Of a stretch of 64,000 bases of DNA, positions 9,341 through 19,488 are shown in pieces. The DNA comes from Deinococcus sonorensis KR-87 (lineage in GTDB: Bacteria; Deinococcota; Deinococci; Deinococcales; Deinococcaceae). Numbering within the stretch: the first letter of the stretch is position 1; the number at the start of each line of letters is the position of its first letter. The position numbers were made by a program, and so were the translations under genes. The notes under the pieces are model-generated. The model did no database searches and was not told the DNA's origin. It saw nothing but the letters and a program-made list of their open reading frames with translations. The DNA lies in assembly GCF_040256395.1 (NCBI RefSeq), contig NZ_CP158298.1:248001-312000 (forward strand). Reading direction: 5' to 3'.

Positions 9341-12300
9341 TCACGCAGGTCCAGCTGCCGCAGCTGGGCGCTCAGCCGACGTCACGCCTTCGGCGTCTCC
9401 CGTCTGTCGTCGCAGGTTCAGGGAGTGCTCGAGTGCCGCTCTGGCCGGCGCCCACCGGCCGAGCGCCTGCTGGCTGGCGGCCAGGCTGGACAGCACGTAC
9501 GCTTCGGCCTGCGGGTCCCGGACGCGGCGCACCAGCTCCAGCGCCTGCTCACTGCACCGGATCGAGGCATCGAATTGCCCCTGATCGCGGTACACCACTC
9601 CGAGGCTGGCCACGGCAGCCGCCTGCACCGCCGTGTCGTTCACGGTCCCGGCCTGGTCCGCGGCGGTCCGGTACGTCCGGGCGGCCTCGTCCAGGTGCCC
9701 GAGGCGCCACAGCAGTCCGGCCCGGTCGAGCAGCAGGCGCGGCAGGCGCGCGGCCGCGCGCGGGTCGCTGACCCCGTCCCGGCACAGCGCTTCCGCGGCG
9801 CGGACCGCGTCGAGCGCCTCGGTGGGCTGGGCAAGGCCGCCGTCCAGCGCGCGCGCGAGCAGGAGCAGCGCGTCCGCCAGCGCGAACCGTTCGTCCTGGT
9901 TGCCGGTCACGGTGTAGGTCAACTCCAGCGCTTCGACGGCCCGGCGGTACACCCTGACCGCGCCGGCCGCGTCCCCCATCCGCTCCAGCGCGGTGGCCAG
10001 GCCCAGGAACGGGTGGCCCTGATGGCGGAAGTCCCGCAGCGTCAGCGCTTCCTGGGCGGCCAGCCGGTACTGCGCCAGGGCGTGTTCCGGGCGGTTCAGG
10101 GCCAGGTAGAGCTCGGCGCACGCCATGTGCCGGGCGACCACGATCTGCGGGGTCTGGACGCTGCGGCTCAGCTGCAGCACCTGAAGCTGCACCTGCAGCG
10201 CCTGCTCCAGCTGGCCACGTTGCCGGTGGATGCCCGGCAGGACGCTCAGGGCGGAGATCTCCCCCGCGACGTCGCCCAGCTCACGAAACAAGCGGGTGGC
10301 GTGTTCCGCCCGGTCCAGGGCATCCCCGGGGCGGCCCAGGCGCAGCAGCAGCTGCGCGAGGTTGCTGGTCAGCACCGCGCAGGCCCGCGCATCGCCCAGC
10401 GCCTGGAACAGTTGCAGCGCCTGCTCGCCCGACTGCAGCGCCGCCTTGAACGCGCCCTGCTGCCATCCGAGGTAGGCGAGCTCCTGATGCAACCGCGCCT
10501 CGCCCGCCTGGTCGCCCAGCCGGCGGTACAGCCGCAGCGCCTCATCCCGCGCCGCGGCGGCCCCGGCGCCGTCCGAACGCGCGGTGCAGGCGGTAACCAG
10601 CCGCACCAGCGCCTCGGCGCGCCGCTGCTGGTGACCCTGGCGGGTGGCCAGGGCCAGCATCGCCTCGACGACACTCACCTGCTCGTCCGGCAGCTGCATC
10701 CGCTCAAGCAGCCGCTCGCGCACCGTCAGCAGCGCGTACCGGGGTTCGTCCGCGTCCGGCAGGTGCGTAGCGGCGTCCAGGGCGACCGAGGTGTACTTCA
10801 GGGCGGACGCCCAGGACTGATCGGCCTCGGCCTGCCGCGCGGCCCGCAGCAGCTGGTCCAGCGCGTCCGCCCAGCACTGTCCCGCCAGCAGGTGATGCGC
10901 CCGCTCCGCGGCGCTGTGAAGGTCCGCCGCCAGCGCGGCCGCCACCTGCCGGTGCAGGACCAGCCGCCGGGGGAGCGACAACCCGCCGTACAGCACCTGA
11001 CGTACCTTGTCATGCGAACACTGCAGGCGCTGATCCGCTTGTTCCGACAGCAGCTGCGCCTGGAGCAGCGCGTCCACCAGCGGCACGAGCGCCGGCACCG
11101 GCAGCTGCGCCGCGCGGCCCAGCAGGTCCAGGTCGACGGGCCGGCCCAGCACCGCACTCAGCTGCAACACGGTCCTGGCCGGTCCCGGCAGCCGCTGCAC
11201 CCGCGCCTCAATCAGCGCGCGGACCGGCATGGGCACGTGCTCGTGCTGGCGGGTCCAGCGTTCCGGGAAGACCCTGCAAAGCGGCCCGCCCGCGTCCGCC
11301 TCCACCACACCGGTGTCGGTGAGCCAGCGCAGATACTCCAGGGCGAAGAACGGGTTGCCTTCCGACTCGGCCTGCAGCACGCCGGCCAGCCAGGCGCGGT
11401 CCGCCTCGTTCAGCCGCGACCGGCCGGCCAGCAGGTCCCGCAGGTCCGCCGCCTGCAGCCGCGGCAGGCGCAGGACGTGCAGCGTCCGGTGCTCCGCGGC
11501 GCCCTCCAGCCAGCCGGTCAGCTGCGCCTCATCCTCGCTGCGGTACGTCACGATCAGCAGCACCCGCTCCTGATGCAGCCGCCGGGCGGCGAAACTCAGG
11601 AACGCCAGGGTGGTGGGCTCCGCCCACTGCAGGTCGTCGATGAACAGCACCAGCCCCCCCGGTCTGGACGCCTGGATCAGGGCCGCCAGCAGGTCCGCGA
11701 ACGGCGGGCCGCGGGGCGCGTCCGCCGGCCACGCCTCGGACGCGCCGCGCGGCGGGCCGCCTCCACCCAGGCGGTCCTGCGGCTCCAGCAGCGGGTCCAG
11801 GGCGTCCAGCACCGGGTCCAGCGGGGCCGACAGCTCCCGCTGAAACGCGCGTCCGCTCAGCACGCACGCCCCCTGCGCGCTCAGCGCCTGCAGCGCGGCC
11901 GTCACCAGGTGCGTCTTGCCGACCCCCGCCTCCCCCGCGACGGCGACCAGGCGGCCCTCGCCGGCCAGGGCCGCGCGCCAGTGCGCGTCGAGGGTGGCCA
12001 GGGCGTCCATCCGTCCGACCACGGTCGGGCGTGCCCCGGACGCCGGACGGTCCCGGTCCGGGGCGGGCAGTTCCCCCCGCAACAGCTGCTCATTGAGCGC
12101 CTGCAGCCGGGCGGAGGGCGCCGTGTTCAGGTCACGTTCCAGCTGGGCGCGGTACTGCAGGTACGACGCGGCGGCCTCGGCTGGCCCGCCCGCCCGGGCG
12201 AGACTCACCATCAGCTGCTCCTGCACCGACTCGCGGTACGGGTCGAGCTGACCGGCCTGCCGACACACCTCCGCCGCCGCACGGTGCTGACCGCTCAGGG

Positions 12301-12835
12301 CCAGACACGCCGCGTACCCTTCCAGCAGCTCGAGCTGCTGACGCCGCCAGCGCTCCCTGGCGTCCTGAGCCCACGGCGCGTACGGGTCGTCGGCGTACAG
12401 CTCGCCGCGCAGGTGCGGCAGCGCCAGGCGGTACGCCGTGATCGCCTCCGCCACCCGCTGCTGGCGGCGCAGCTGCTCGGCGCGCTGGTGCGCCCGGTCG
12501 ACTTCCAGCACATCCACCTGCGCGTGGGCCGGGTCGAACCGGTAGCCGGGACGCACCTGCAGGACGTGACGCGAGTCCGGGCCGCGCCGCAGCGCCGGTT
12601 CGAGTTGCCGCCGGAGGACGCTCACCGCCGCCCGCAGGCACTGGGCGCCCGCGGACGCGCTCAGGTGCGGCCACAGCGCCTCGATCAGCTCATCGGCCGA
12701 GACGACCTCGCCCGGCCGGATCAGCAGCACCTTCAGGACCGCGGCGGTGGTCGGCCGCGCCCACACGACCGGCTGGCCGTCACGCCACACCCGGAATGCG
12801 CCGATGAGGTGAACCGTCAACACCGCCATCTCCAC
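9341..12835 (-). CDS. SARP/BTAD-type ATPase-TPR transcriptional regulator
   Basis: 1164 aa. Residues ~1-100 form an OmpR/SARP winged helix (TVHLIGAFRVWRDGQPVVW then DELIEALWPHLSAS), ~100-250 a BTAD helical domain, then a STAND-type ATPase with Walker A GEAGVGKTHL near 303 and Walker B GLVLFIDDLQWAEP near 398, and a long C-terminal TPR array rich in LAQLLLRLG/ALELV-like helices. These proteins act as ligand- or partner-gated activators. Start GTG 12835 has AGGAG 6 nt upstream; ATG 12829 is an alternative. A CATAAT-like -10 (12865-12870, complement strand) could drive it. It is followed directly by the DUF4242 gene. Confidence 0.85.
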   Translation of the reverse strand: MEMAVLTVHLIGAFRVWRDGQPVVWARPTTAAVLKVLLIRPGEVVSADELIEALWPHLSASAGAQCLRAAVSVLRRQLEPALRRGPDSRHVLQVRPGYRFDPAHAQVDVLEVDRAHQRAEQLRRQQRVAEAITAYRLALPHLRGELYADDPYAPWAQDARERWRRQQLELLEGYAACLALSGQHRAAAEVCRQAGQLDPYRESVQEQLMVSLARAGGPAEAAASYLQYRAQLERDLNTAPSARLQALNEQLLRGELPAPDRDRPASGARPTVVGRMDALATLDAHWRAALAGEGRLVAVAGEAGVGKTHLVTAALQALSAQGACVLSGRAFQRELSAPLDPVLDALDPLLEPQDRLGGGGPPRGASEAWPADAPRGPPFADLLAALIQASRPGGLVLFIDDLQWAEPTTLAFLSFAARRLHQERVLLIVTYRSEDEAQLTGWLEGAAEHRTLHVLRLPRLQAADLRDLLAGRSRLNEADRAWLAGVLQAESEGNPFFALEYLRWLTDTGVVEADAGGPLCRVFPERWTRQHEHVPMPVRALIEARVQRLPGPARTVLQLSAVLGRPVDLDLLGRAAQLPVPALVPLVDALLQAQLLSEQADQRLQCSHDKVRQVLYGGLSLPRRLVLHRQVAAALAADLHSAAERAHHLLAGQCWADALDQLLRAARQAEADQSWASALKYTSVALDAATHLPDADEPRYALLTVRERLLERMQLPDEQVSVVEAMLALATRQGHQQRRAEALVRLVTACTARSDGAGAAAARDEALRLYRRLGDQAGEARLHQELAYLGWQQGAFKAALQSGEQALQLFQALGDARACAVLTSNLAQLLLRLGRPGDALDRAEHATRLFRELGDVAGEISALSVLPGIHRQRGQLEQALQVQLQVLQLSRSVQTPQIVVARHMACAELYLALNRPEHALAQYRLAAQEALTLRDFRHQGHPFLGLATALERMGDAAGAVRVYRRAVEALELTYTVTGNQDERFALADALLLLARALDGGLAQPTEALDAVRAAEALCRDGVSDPRAAARLPRLLLDRAGLLWRLGHLDEAARTYRTAADQAGTVNDTAVQAAAVASLGVVYRDQGQFDASIRCSEQALELVRRVRDPQAEAYVLSSLAASQQALGRWAPARAALEHSLNLRRQTGDAEGVTSAERPAAAAGPA

Positions 12836-13029
12836 CCCCTGCTCCTGAGCACGTTGGTGGCTCCATTATGCGCGCCGCTCGGCGCAACAAGCCCGGCAAC
12901 AATCCGGCAACGTCCGGGGGGCATGCTCGTGGTGGCGGCCAGCGCCGCCCTCGGACCGCCAGAACCAGTCCGGGTTCGCCCTTTGCGGAGGGCCAGGAGG
13001 GGCGAGGAGCTCGCCCAGGAGGTCGGATC

Positions 13030-13545
13030 ATGACACGACGTGTATCGAACGTGTACCGGACGGTGGCCCTGCTGACAGGCGCGCTGCTGCTCACCCCGCA
13101 AGCGGGCCACGCCTTGGTCGTGACTCACCCCGCGTCCGACCTGCCAGGCGCGGGTCAACCCGCCCTGGCACCCGCCCCGGTGGGCCGGTTCTTTGACACG
13201 GTGGGCGAGGCCGCGCAGGCCGCCGATGCGCAGGCGGAGCAGCGGCAGCAGCTCGCCCAGGCGCTGCTCGGCTTCAGTACCCACAGCGCCAGCGCCGACC
13301 GGTGCATGACCCTGCGCGAGGCGCTGGCCGGGTATCTGCAGGAGCTGGGTTTCACCCCGAGCTGGCAGCTCAATGTCCAGTCGGGCGCGCGGCACTACGA
13401 GGTGTGGTTCGGGCCGGACCTGAACGCCTCGGTGCTGCTCACCAGCTGGATGGACGGCGCGTTGATGTCGATGCAGACGAACCTGCAGCTGGGGCCGCTG
13501 GACGTGGGCGACGCCGTGGCGCTGTCCGGACGCCCCGCGCGGTGA
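13030..13545 (+). CDS. Secreted hypothetical protein
   Basis: 171 aa from ATG 13030, with AGGAGG 8 nt upstream. A Sec signal peptide is clear (TVALLTGALLLTPQAGHA), followed by a helical, Gln/Ala-rich region and a beta-like C-terminal part (ARHYEVWFGPDLNASVLL). No family recognised. It is divergent from the SARP-type regulator with about 195 bp between, so the two may share a control region. Confidence 0.65.
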   Translation: MTRRVSNVYRTVALLTGALLLTPQAGHALVVTHPASDLPGAGQPALAPAPVGRFFDTVGEAAQAADAQAEQRQQLAQALLGFSTHSASADRCMTLREALAGYLQELGFTPSWQLNVQSGARHYEVWFGPDLNASVLLTSWMDGALMSMQTNLQLGPLDVGDAVALSGRPAR

Positions 13546-13592
13546 AGGCCACGGCGGTGGGCCCACTGGGCCAGCGCCCGCCACGTTTCCAG

Positions 13593-13613
13593 TACACTCG
13601 ACGTACCGTACGT
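13593..13613 (+). promoter_or_regulatory. -10-like box plus ACGTAC-C-GTACGT palindrome
   Basis: TACACT at 13593-13598 fits a TANNNT -10. It is followed directly by a perfect palindrome with one central base (13601-13613), a position suited to a repressor operator controlling the acyl-CoA dehydrogenase gene. No good -35 is seen. Confidence 0.35.
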
Positions 13614-13686
13614 GGTCACTGCCGGGCCGGGAGGCCGGCCGAGGTCCGTCGAAGGTGGGGCCCATTCACGCCGTGGGAGGCACCGC

Positions 13687-14883
13687 ATGCTGAGTCCGAC
13701 GCTCACGCCCGATTCGCCCTGGCGCTTCCCCGACGCGCTGCTGGACCGCTGCCACCAGCGGGCGCCCGTGTACGACCGGGAGAACCGCTTCTTCAGCGAG
13801 GATTTTGAGGAGCTGCGGGACGCCGGGTACCTGAAGCTGGCCCTGCCCGCCGCGCTGGGCGGCGCGGGCCTCTCGCTGGCGGGCGTGTGCGCGGCCCAGC
13901 GCCGCCTGGCGTATCACGCGCCGGCCACCGCGCTGGGCCTCAGCATGCACCTGTACTGGACCGGAATGGCGGCCGAGCTGAGCCAGGCGGGCGACCCCAC
14001 GCTCCGCTGGCTGCTGGAGGAGGTCGCCGCTGGGGAAGTGCTCGCGTCCGGCCACGCCGAAGCGGGCAACGATCTCCCGATCGTGTTCTCCAGCGCCCGG
14101 GCCGAACGGCAGGACGGCGGCTACCGCCTCTGGGGCCGCAAGCAGTTCGGGAGCCTCTCGCCGGTCTGGACGCGCCTGGGCCTGCATGCGCTGGACGCCA
14201 CCATCCCGGACCAACCGGCCATCATCCATGCGTTCCTGCCCAGGGACACGCCGGGCAGCCGCATCGAGTGGACCTGGGACGCGCTCGGCATGCGGGCCAC
14301 CCGCAGCGACGACACCGTGTTGGACGGCGCGTTCATCCCAGACCGCTACGTGGCGCGGCGACTGCCGGCCGGGACCATCGATGCGGAGCCGTTCATGCTC
14401 AGCCTGTACGCCTGGCCGCTGCTGCAGTTCGCCGCGGTGTACCTCGGCCTGGCCGAACGCGCCCGCGACCTGGCGATCACCTCCGTGCGGACCAAGACCT
14501 CGGTCGCCCTGGGTGGACGCCGCCTGGCCCACCACCCGGAAGTGCAGCACCGCGCGGCGGAGCTGACCATGACGCTCGACGCGATGGTGGCCCACCTGGA
14601 CGTCACGCTGCGCGACTGGACGGCGCGCGTGCCACACGACCTGGGCTGGCCCGCGAAGATCGTCGCCACAAAATACCACTGCGTTCAAGGCGCCCAGCGC
14701 GTGGTGGACCTGGCGCTGGACCTCAGCGGTGGGGGCGGGCTGTTCCGGCAGAACGAACTGGAACGCTTGTACCGCGACGTCCGCTGCGGCGCGTTTCACC
14801 CGGCCAACGCGGCCGTGACCCACGAGCTCGTCGGCAAGACCGCCCTGGGCGTGCTGGGAGCAGACGGCGCCCGCTGGGGCTGA
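13687..14883 (+). CDS. Acyl-CoA dehydrogenase family protein
   Basis: 398 aa from ATG 13687, with GGGAGG 6 nt upstream; an in-frame GTG further 5' lacks such a site. The order is N-terminal helical domain (EELRDAGYLKLALPAALGGA), middle beta domain (GHAEAGNDLPIVFSSARAER, GYRLWGRKQFGSLSP), and C-terminal four-helix domain (SGGGGLFRQNELERLYRDVR), as in FAD-dependent acyl-CoA dehydrogenases. The HAEAGND segment stands where usual family members have T(E/D)xxxGSD, so the substrate is open: it could be an acyl-CoA or one of the flavin monooxygenase-like relatives (DszC/HpaH type). No other fatty-acid genes are adjacent. Confidence 0.8.
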   Translation: MLSPTLTPDSPWRFPDALLDRCHQRAPVYDRENRFFSEDFEELRDAGYLKLALPAALGGAGLSLAGVCAAQRRLAYHAPATALGLSMHLYWTGMAAELSQAGDPTLRWLLEEVAAGEVLASGHAEAGNDLPIVFSSARAERQDGGYRLWGRKQFGSLSPVWTRLGLHALDATIPDQPAIIHAFLPRDTPGSRIEWTWDALGMRATRSDDTVLDGAFIPDRYVARRLPAGTIDAEPFMLSLYAWPLLQFAAVYLGLAERARDLAITSVRTKTSVALGGRRLAHHPEVQHRAAELTMTLDAMVAHLDVTLRDWTARVPHDLGWPAKIVATKYHCVQGAQRVVDLALDLSGGGGLFRQNELERLYRDVRCGAFHPANAAVTHELVGKTALGVLGADGARWG

Positions 14884-15181
14884 ACGAAACGCCGTCAGAC
14901 CGAATGCCGGGACACCACGACCCGCGTCACACCGGACGGCCAGCGCCGAGCTGAACCGCCCGGCTGACGGTCCAGTCCGGTTCAGCAACCCCGCCGTGAC
15001 CGGGGTGGACCCGAGAAGAGGCAGCGCCCGGCCTCCAGGGCCGTCCTGGCCGCTGCCTCCCGCGCCGCCCATCGGTTGGTCCAGATCGTCACCTGACCCG
15101 CAAGTGCCGTGCCCACCCGACTCCCCTGTCGGGCCCAACTTCGCTTGACGTTGTCCAGCCTTCTGGCGGAAGGAGATTGCC
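14884..15181. other. Gene-free stretch
   Basis: No supported gene. A TTGACG at about 15147 resembles a -35 for the small gene at 15182, but no matching -10 is obvious. Confidence 0.3.
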
Positions 15182-15361
15182 ATGTGTCAGCACCCGGAAA
15201 TGCTTATTCACAGCGTAAGTGACCGCATCGAGACCATCCATACGGACGCGCTCGAGCGGCAGTTGGCGCGGCAGGCGATGGACCTCCGCCTGACCGCTCC
15301 CCGCGTCTGGGACGGGCTGCGCCACGTGTGTTCGCGGATGCTTCGTCTGCAGTTTCACTGA
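15182..15361 (+). CDS. Small protein, 59 aa
   Basis: ATG 15182 is preceded by AAGGAGA with 5 nt spacing, the best ribosome site in the neighbourhood. The 59-aa product (start MCQHPEMLIHSVSDRIETIH, end HVCSRMLRLQFH) is polar, His/Arg-rich and probably alpha-helical. No family recognised. Nothing else occupies 15362-15624. Confidence 0.5.
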   Translation: MCQHPEMLIHSVSDRIETIHTDALERQLARQAMDLRLTAPRVWDGLRHVCSRMLRLQFH

Positions 15362-15624
15362 GGTGGCCCAAGTGCGGACGTGAGCATGTCTGGTTGAGGC
15401 GGCGAGGCTCCGTCCGGCGGTCACACGGTTCCGGTCTTCAACGGAGTCCACGCCGCCTTCACCCGGCCATCACTGTTCTGGAGCGGCACACCGCGGACCT
15501 CAGTGATGACGATCCACCCCCTTCCCTCGCCGGAACCACGAGAGCCATCCTGAACCCCACGTCACGCCACCGCCGGAAGGCCCGCAGAACATGGCGCTTG
15601 ATTGCAGGTCACCCATCTGCCGCG

Positions 15625-16725
15625 TCAGCTGCAGACCCAGTTGTAGGCGACCCGGCTGAAATCCGCGCGCGAAGTCGTCCGGGTGGATGAAGAAATTGCA
15701 GACGCCGGCGTCCCCCACATCAGCGCCAGGTCGTCGTCCGACTGGAGCAGCACCTGCGGATCCTCCACCCGTCGGGGGTCCGCCGGCGTGAACGTCGGGT
15801 ACCCGCCCAGCTTGTGCCCGGTCCCCGTGAGCCTGGCGTAGCGCTCAGCGAGATCATCCGGGTGTACGTCCTCCGAAAGCGCCCAGAGGCTTGATCCGGT
15901 GAGCTGCTCGAGCAGCCGGTCGTCGGACGTGACCGGTCCGCTCCTCAGGGTCCCGACGAGGATGAATTCCAGCGTGGGATCGTGCGGCAAGCTTCCATCC
16001 GGGTCGGAGAACCGGTCTGGAACGGTGTGGTCAAGTCGCTTGGCGTCCTTGATCACGTCCGCAAAGTACCGGACGCGAACGTTCGCGTCGACCGCCAGGC
16101 TGGTCATGTCGAGGCTCCGGTCAAAATTCGCGCCATACAGGTCGTCCTCCCAAATGAAGTACTGCACGATGCCCCGCTCCGGGAAGCCCGGCAGGGGAGG
16201 AAACTCGGCAAAGTCGATCTGCGCCAGGAACACGAGCGGCGTGCCGTCGTGCGCGAGCGGCCACACATCTCCTGGAGGTCGACACGGCCGGCCGCCGAGC
16301 TTGCTGGTCCACGCCGGCCCTGGTCCTCGCTTTCCCTCCAGGTGCACGTAGGTGCGCACGGTCGCCTCAGGGGCGTCCCGGCACGGGTTGAGGAGGTTCG
16401 GGAGGCGCCACGCCAGCCGCGGCACGCTCGGTTGTTGCCGGTCCCCCTTCACGGCCGGCTCGTATCCGTTGCGGCGTGTCTCCGCCAGCCGCTTCACCGC
16501 TTCCTCCTCGGCCGCCTGACGTGTCGGGAAGGTGTAGAGTTGCACGGCTCCGTCCGTGCCGATCCGTCCATACCGCAACCTGAGGGTCACGCCGTCGACC
16601 GTGACCGCATAGCATTCGTGGCCGCCGCGGGTGTCACTGAACTCCAGGTCGCTGCTCATCGCCTCCGAGCGTGCCGCGCCACCGGGCGCCTCCAGGCTCC
16701 ATTCGTGGTGGAGCTTCGTGTCCAT
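15625..16725 (-). CDS. WGR domain - DUF1963 (YwqG-like) protein with compensated frameshift
   Basis: About 366 aa from ATG 16725; ATG 16659 is a possible later start (each has only a close, 2-nt-spaced purine-rich site). Residues ~25-90 form a WGR domain (RLRYGRIGTDGAVQLYTF, RRNGYEP), a nucleic-acid-binding module seen in PARPs and in stand-alone bacterial proteins. The rest is a DUF1963/YwqG domain (PLVFLAQIDFAEFPPLPGFP, GIVQYFIWEDDLYG). Near the C-terminus the family sequence WGDAGVCNFFIHPDDFAR is present but out of frame for 15 codons: one base is missing in the C5 run at 15712-15716 and one is extra near 15661-15670. The gene lies 225 bp downstream of pnkp on the same strand, so read-through is possible. 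Confidence 0.8.
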   Translation of the reverse strand: MDTKLHHEWSLEAPGGAARSEAMSSDLEFSDTRGGHECYAVTVDGVTLRLRYGRIGTDGAVQLYTFPTRQAAEEEAVKRLAETRRNGYEPAVKGDRQQPSVPRLAWRLPNLLNPCRDAPEATVRTYVHLEGKRGPGPAWTSKLGGRPCRPPGDVWPLAHDGTPLVFLAQIDFAEFPPLPGFPERGIVQYFIWEDDLYGANFDRSLDMTSLAVDANVRVRYFADVIKDAKRLDHTVPDRFSDPDGSLPHDPTLEFILVGTLRSGPVTSDDRLLEQLTGSSLWALSEDVHPDDLAERYARLTGTGHKLGGYPTFTPADPRRVEDPQVLLQSDDDLALMWGTPASAISSSTRTTSRADFSRVAYNWVCS

Positions 16726-16950
16726 CTTCCTGGTGTCCGCCCCACGATGACGGGGACGCCTCACCCTGCCGGAGACCCGGTCCGCTCCGATCATGACGTC
16801 ACCGGCTGAGGTCGTCCGGCGGGCTCGGGCCCTGCATCGCGGATGGCCACTCTGAGGCACTTGGATCGGCCCGATCAAGTCAGACAGGACGCGCGGGTGG
16901 GCCAACCTCAAGGGGCCGCTCCCCATGCTGCGCCTCCCCAACCTGCCCGT

Positions 16951-19488
16951 TCAGAGTCGAGGATCCAGCACTTCGCTCTCCAGCGCCAGCACACCGACCG
17001 CGCACTCGTGCACTCGCCGCAGCGGCTCTTGCCGCACGAAGCGTTCCAGCCCCTCCACCCCCAGCGCGAACTCACGCAGGGCCAGGGTGCGTTTGCCACT
17101 GAGCCCCCGGGAACGCAGCCGCTCAAGATGCTCCGGCAGGGTGTACTCGGGCCCGTAGATGATCCGCAGGTACTCCCGCCCCCGCACCTTGACGCCCGGC
17201 TGCACCAGCCCCTTGCGGCCACGGGCGACAAACGAGGCGGGCTTCACCACCATGCCCTCGCCGCCCGCCGCCGTGAGCGCCAGCCACCATGCTTCCGCCT
17301 CGTCGCAGCGCTCGGGGTCGTTGAGGTCAACCCGGCGGTGGGCCGTCTGGATGAACAGGTCCGGCGCCACCCCGGCCAGCCGACCGAGCCGCTCCAGGTG
17401 CCAGGCGTGGTCCCGCTCGACATGCACGGCCCCTTCACTGGCGAGCAGGTGGAACGGCGCCACCCGCAGGTCCGCCACGGACGACACGCGGCGCACGTGC
17501 TGCCGGTACGCCTGGACGTAGCCCTGCGTCAGCTGCTGGCGCTGCCGGGTGCGGTCCAGCAGGTCCTCCAGCGGCAGCCCGCGCCCAACGGCCGCCTCCA
17601 GCACGGCCAGCTCGGCCGGCAGGGTCGCGCCCGCTGCCGCGCCGACCGCCGCGTACTGGCCGCGGATCAGACTCCCCGCCTTCAGCGACCACGGCAGGAT
17701 CTCGGCATCCAGCACCACCCAGTCGGTCTGCAGCTCCTCCCAGAGGTCCGCCTGGCTCAGGGCCTCGCGGGTCCGGGCGAGCACCGCCTCCTCCATCGCC
17801 CGGTCCTCGAAGAATGGCCGCCCGGTGCGGGTGTACACCACCCCGGCGCGGCCGTCCCGGATGCCGAACCGCCGGGCGGCGCTCGTTGCGTCCCGGCTGA
17901 CCACCAGCACTGCCCGCGAGCCCATGTGCTTCTCCTCGCACACCACCTGCTCCACCCCAGCGCGCCGGTAGTGCTCGAATGCCTCCGCGGGGGATTCCAG
18001 GTAGCCCTCCCGCCGGCTGGTTTCACTGGGCGACATGGTGGGCGGCAGGTACACCAGCCAGCGCGGGTCGACGGCGAAGCGGCTGACTGCCTCCAGCGCG
18101 GCTGCCGCCTCATCCTCCTGGATGGTGACGCGTCCCCGCAGCCGGGTCTCGATCACCCGCTTGCCGGTCACGTCGCCGAGGTCGAGCAGCTCGTCGTGGG
18201 CCTGCTGGGCAGCACGCCACGCCTCCACCCGCAGCGGCCGGACCGGTTCGCTGTACACGTGATGGGCCGGCACGCTCACCAGCTGCAGCTCCGGGTACCG
18301 CAGGGCGGTCAAGGCCCCGCCGAACACGCAGCCGGTGTCGATGTCGATGGTGCCATTCAGCCACTCCGCCTGCGGGACCGGCGTGTGCCCGTAGACGACC
18401 CTGGCCTTGCCGCGGTACTCGGCCGCCCAGTTCAACCGGACCGGCAGCCCGAACTCGTCGGTTTCCCCGGTCGTCTCGCCGTACAGCGCGAACGCGCGGA
18501 CGCGGCCGGACGCCCGCCCCTGCAGGGCTTCCTTCATGCCGGCGTGCGCCGCCACCACCCGGCCGTCATCCAGCACCGCGTGGCTCACCAGCCCCCGGAT
18601 GAAGTCAGCCACCGCGCGGCGGAACTCGGGGGGTTCGTGTTCCAGCTGCTCCAGCGAGCGTTCGAGCCCGTGCGCCACCTTGACCCGTTCGCCCCGGAGG
18701 GCCCGCCCCAGCTTCTCGTCGTGGTTGCCCGGCACGCACAGCGCGGTGCCCGCCTCGACCATGCCCATCACCAGCCGCAGCACACCAGGGGTATCGGGGC
18801 CGCGGTCCACCAGGTCGCCCAGGAAGACGGCCGTGCGGCCTTGCGGTGGCGTGACCTGCGCGCCGTCCACGGTGTACCCGAGCTGGGCCAGCAGCTCCAC
18901 CAGTTCGTCCCGGCAGCCGTGCACGTCCCCGATAAAGTCAAAGGGCCCGTGCAGGTGCCGCAGGTCGCTGTAGAGGCGGGTGCGGGTGAACGTGGCAGTC
19001 TCCACTTCCTCCGGGGTGTGCAGCACCGTGACCTGCCGGAAGCCCTCGGCCTGCAGCTTGCCGAGCGACCGGCGCAGCTGCATCACCTGCTGCGGGATGA
19101 CGTGCGGGCCGAAGGTGCGGTCGCTGCGGGCACGGTGCCGCTCGGTCAGCACGCCCTCCGGCAGGTCCAGCACCAGCGCCACCGGCAGCACGTCGAACTC
19201 CTTGGCCAGCGTCACGATGCGCCGTCGGGCGTCCGCCTGCACGTTGGTGGCGTCGATGACCGTCAGCAGACCTCGCTTCAGGCGCTGGCGGGCCACGAAG
19301 TACAGCGCCTCGAAGGCGTCGTGTGTGGCGTCCTGGTCGTTCTCATCGCCACTGACCATCAGGCGGAAGGCGTCGCTCGACAGCACCTCGCCGGGACGGA
19401 AGTGGGCATGGGCGAAGGTGGTCTTTCCGGAGCCGGACGCGCCGATCAGGGCCACCAGGCAGAAAGCCGGCAGGGAGATGGAGGTCAT
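16951..19488 (-). CDS. pnkp: Polynucleotide kinase-phosphatase-ligase (bacterial Pnkp), RNA repair
   Basis: 845 aa, close to the usual ~850. Start ATG 19488 overlaps the stop of the upstream gene (ATGA). Domain 1, 5'-kinase: P-loop GASGSGKTTF at residues 16-25. Domain 2, binuclear metallophosphoesterase (2',3'-phosphatase): FIGDVHGCRDEL (~186), FLGDLVDRGPDT (~220), VPGNHDEK (~250), VYGHTPVP (~364). Domain 3, ligase/adenylyltransferase: motif I CEEKHMGSRA with the nucleotidyl lysine near 519, LDAEILPW, EGMVVKP (~746) and KVRGREYLRIIYG. In the known Pnkp-Hen1 pathway this enzyme heals both ends of a cleaved tRNA and, with Hen1, seals it after 2'-O-methylation of the 3' end. It is the last gene of a seven-gene overlapping operon. 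Confidence 0.95.
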   Translation of the reverse strand: MTSISLPAFCLVALIGASGSGKTTFAHAHFRPGEVLSSDAFRLMVSGDENDQDATHDAFEALYFVARQRLKRGLLTVIDATNVQADARRRIVTLAKEFDVLPVALVLDLPEGVLTERHRARSDRTFGPHVIPQQVMQLRRSLGKLQAEGFRQVTVLHTPEEVETATFTRTRLYSDLRHLHGPFDFIGDVHGCRDELVELLAQLGYTVDGAQVTPPQGRTAVFLGDLVDRGPDTPGVLRLVMGMVEAGTALCVPGNHDEKLGRALRGERVKVAHGLERSLEQLEHEPPEFRRAVADFIRGLVSHAVLDDGRVVAAHAGMKEALQGRASGRVRAFALYGETTGETDEFGLPVRLNWAAEYRGKARVVYGHTPVPQAEWLNGTIDIDTGCVFGGALTALRYPELQLVSVPAHHVYSEPVRPLRVEAWRAAQQAHDELLDLGDVTGKRVIETRLRGRVTIQEDEAAAALEAVSRFAVDPRWLVYLPPTMSPSETSRREGYLESPAEAFEHYRRAGVEQVVCEEKHMGSRAVLVVSRDATSAARRFGIRDGRAGVVYTRTGRPFFEDRAMEEAVLARTREALSQADLWEELQTDWVVLDAEILPWSLKAGSLIRGQYAAVGAAAGATLPAELAVLEAAVGRGLPLEDLLDRTRQRQQLTQGYVQAYRQHVRRVSSVADLRVAPFHLLASEGAVHVERDHAWHLERLGRLAGVAPDLFIQTAHRRVDLNDPERCDEAEAWWLALTAAGGEGMVVKPASFVARGRKGLVQPGVKVRGREYLRIIYGPEYTLPEHLERLRSRGLSGKRTLALREFALGVEGLERFVRQEPLRRVHECAVGVLALESEVLDPRL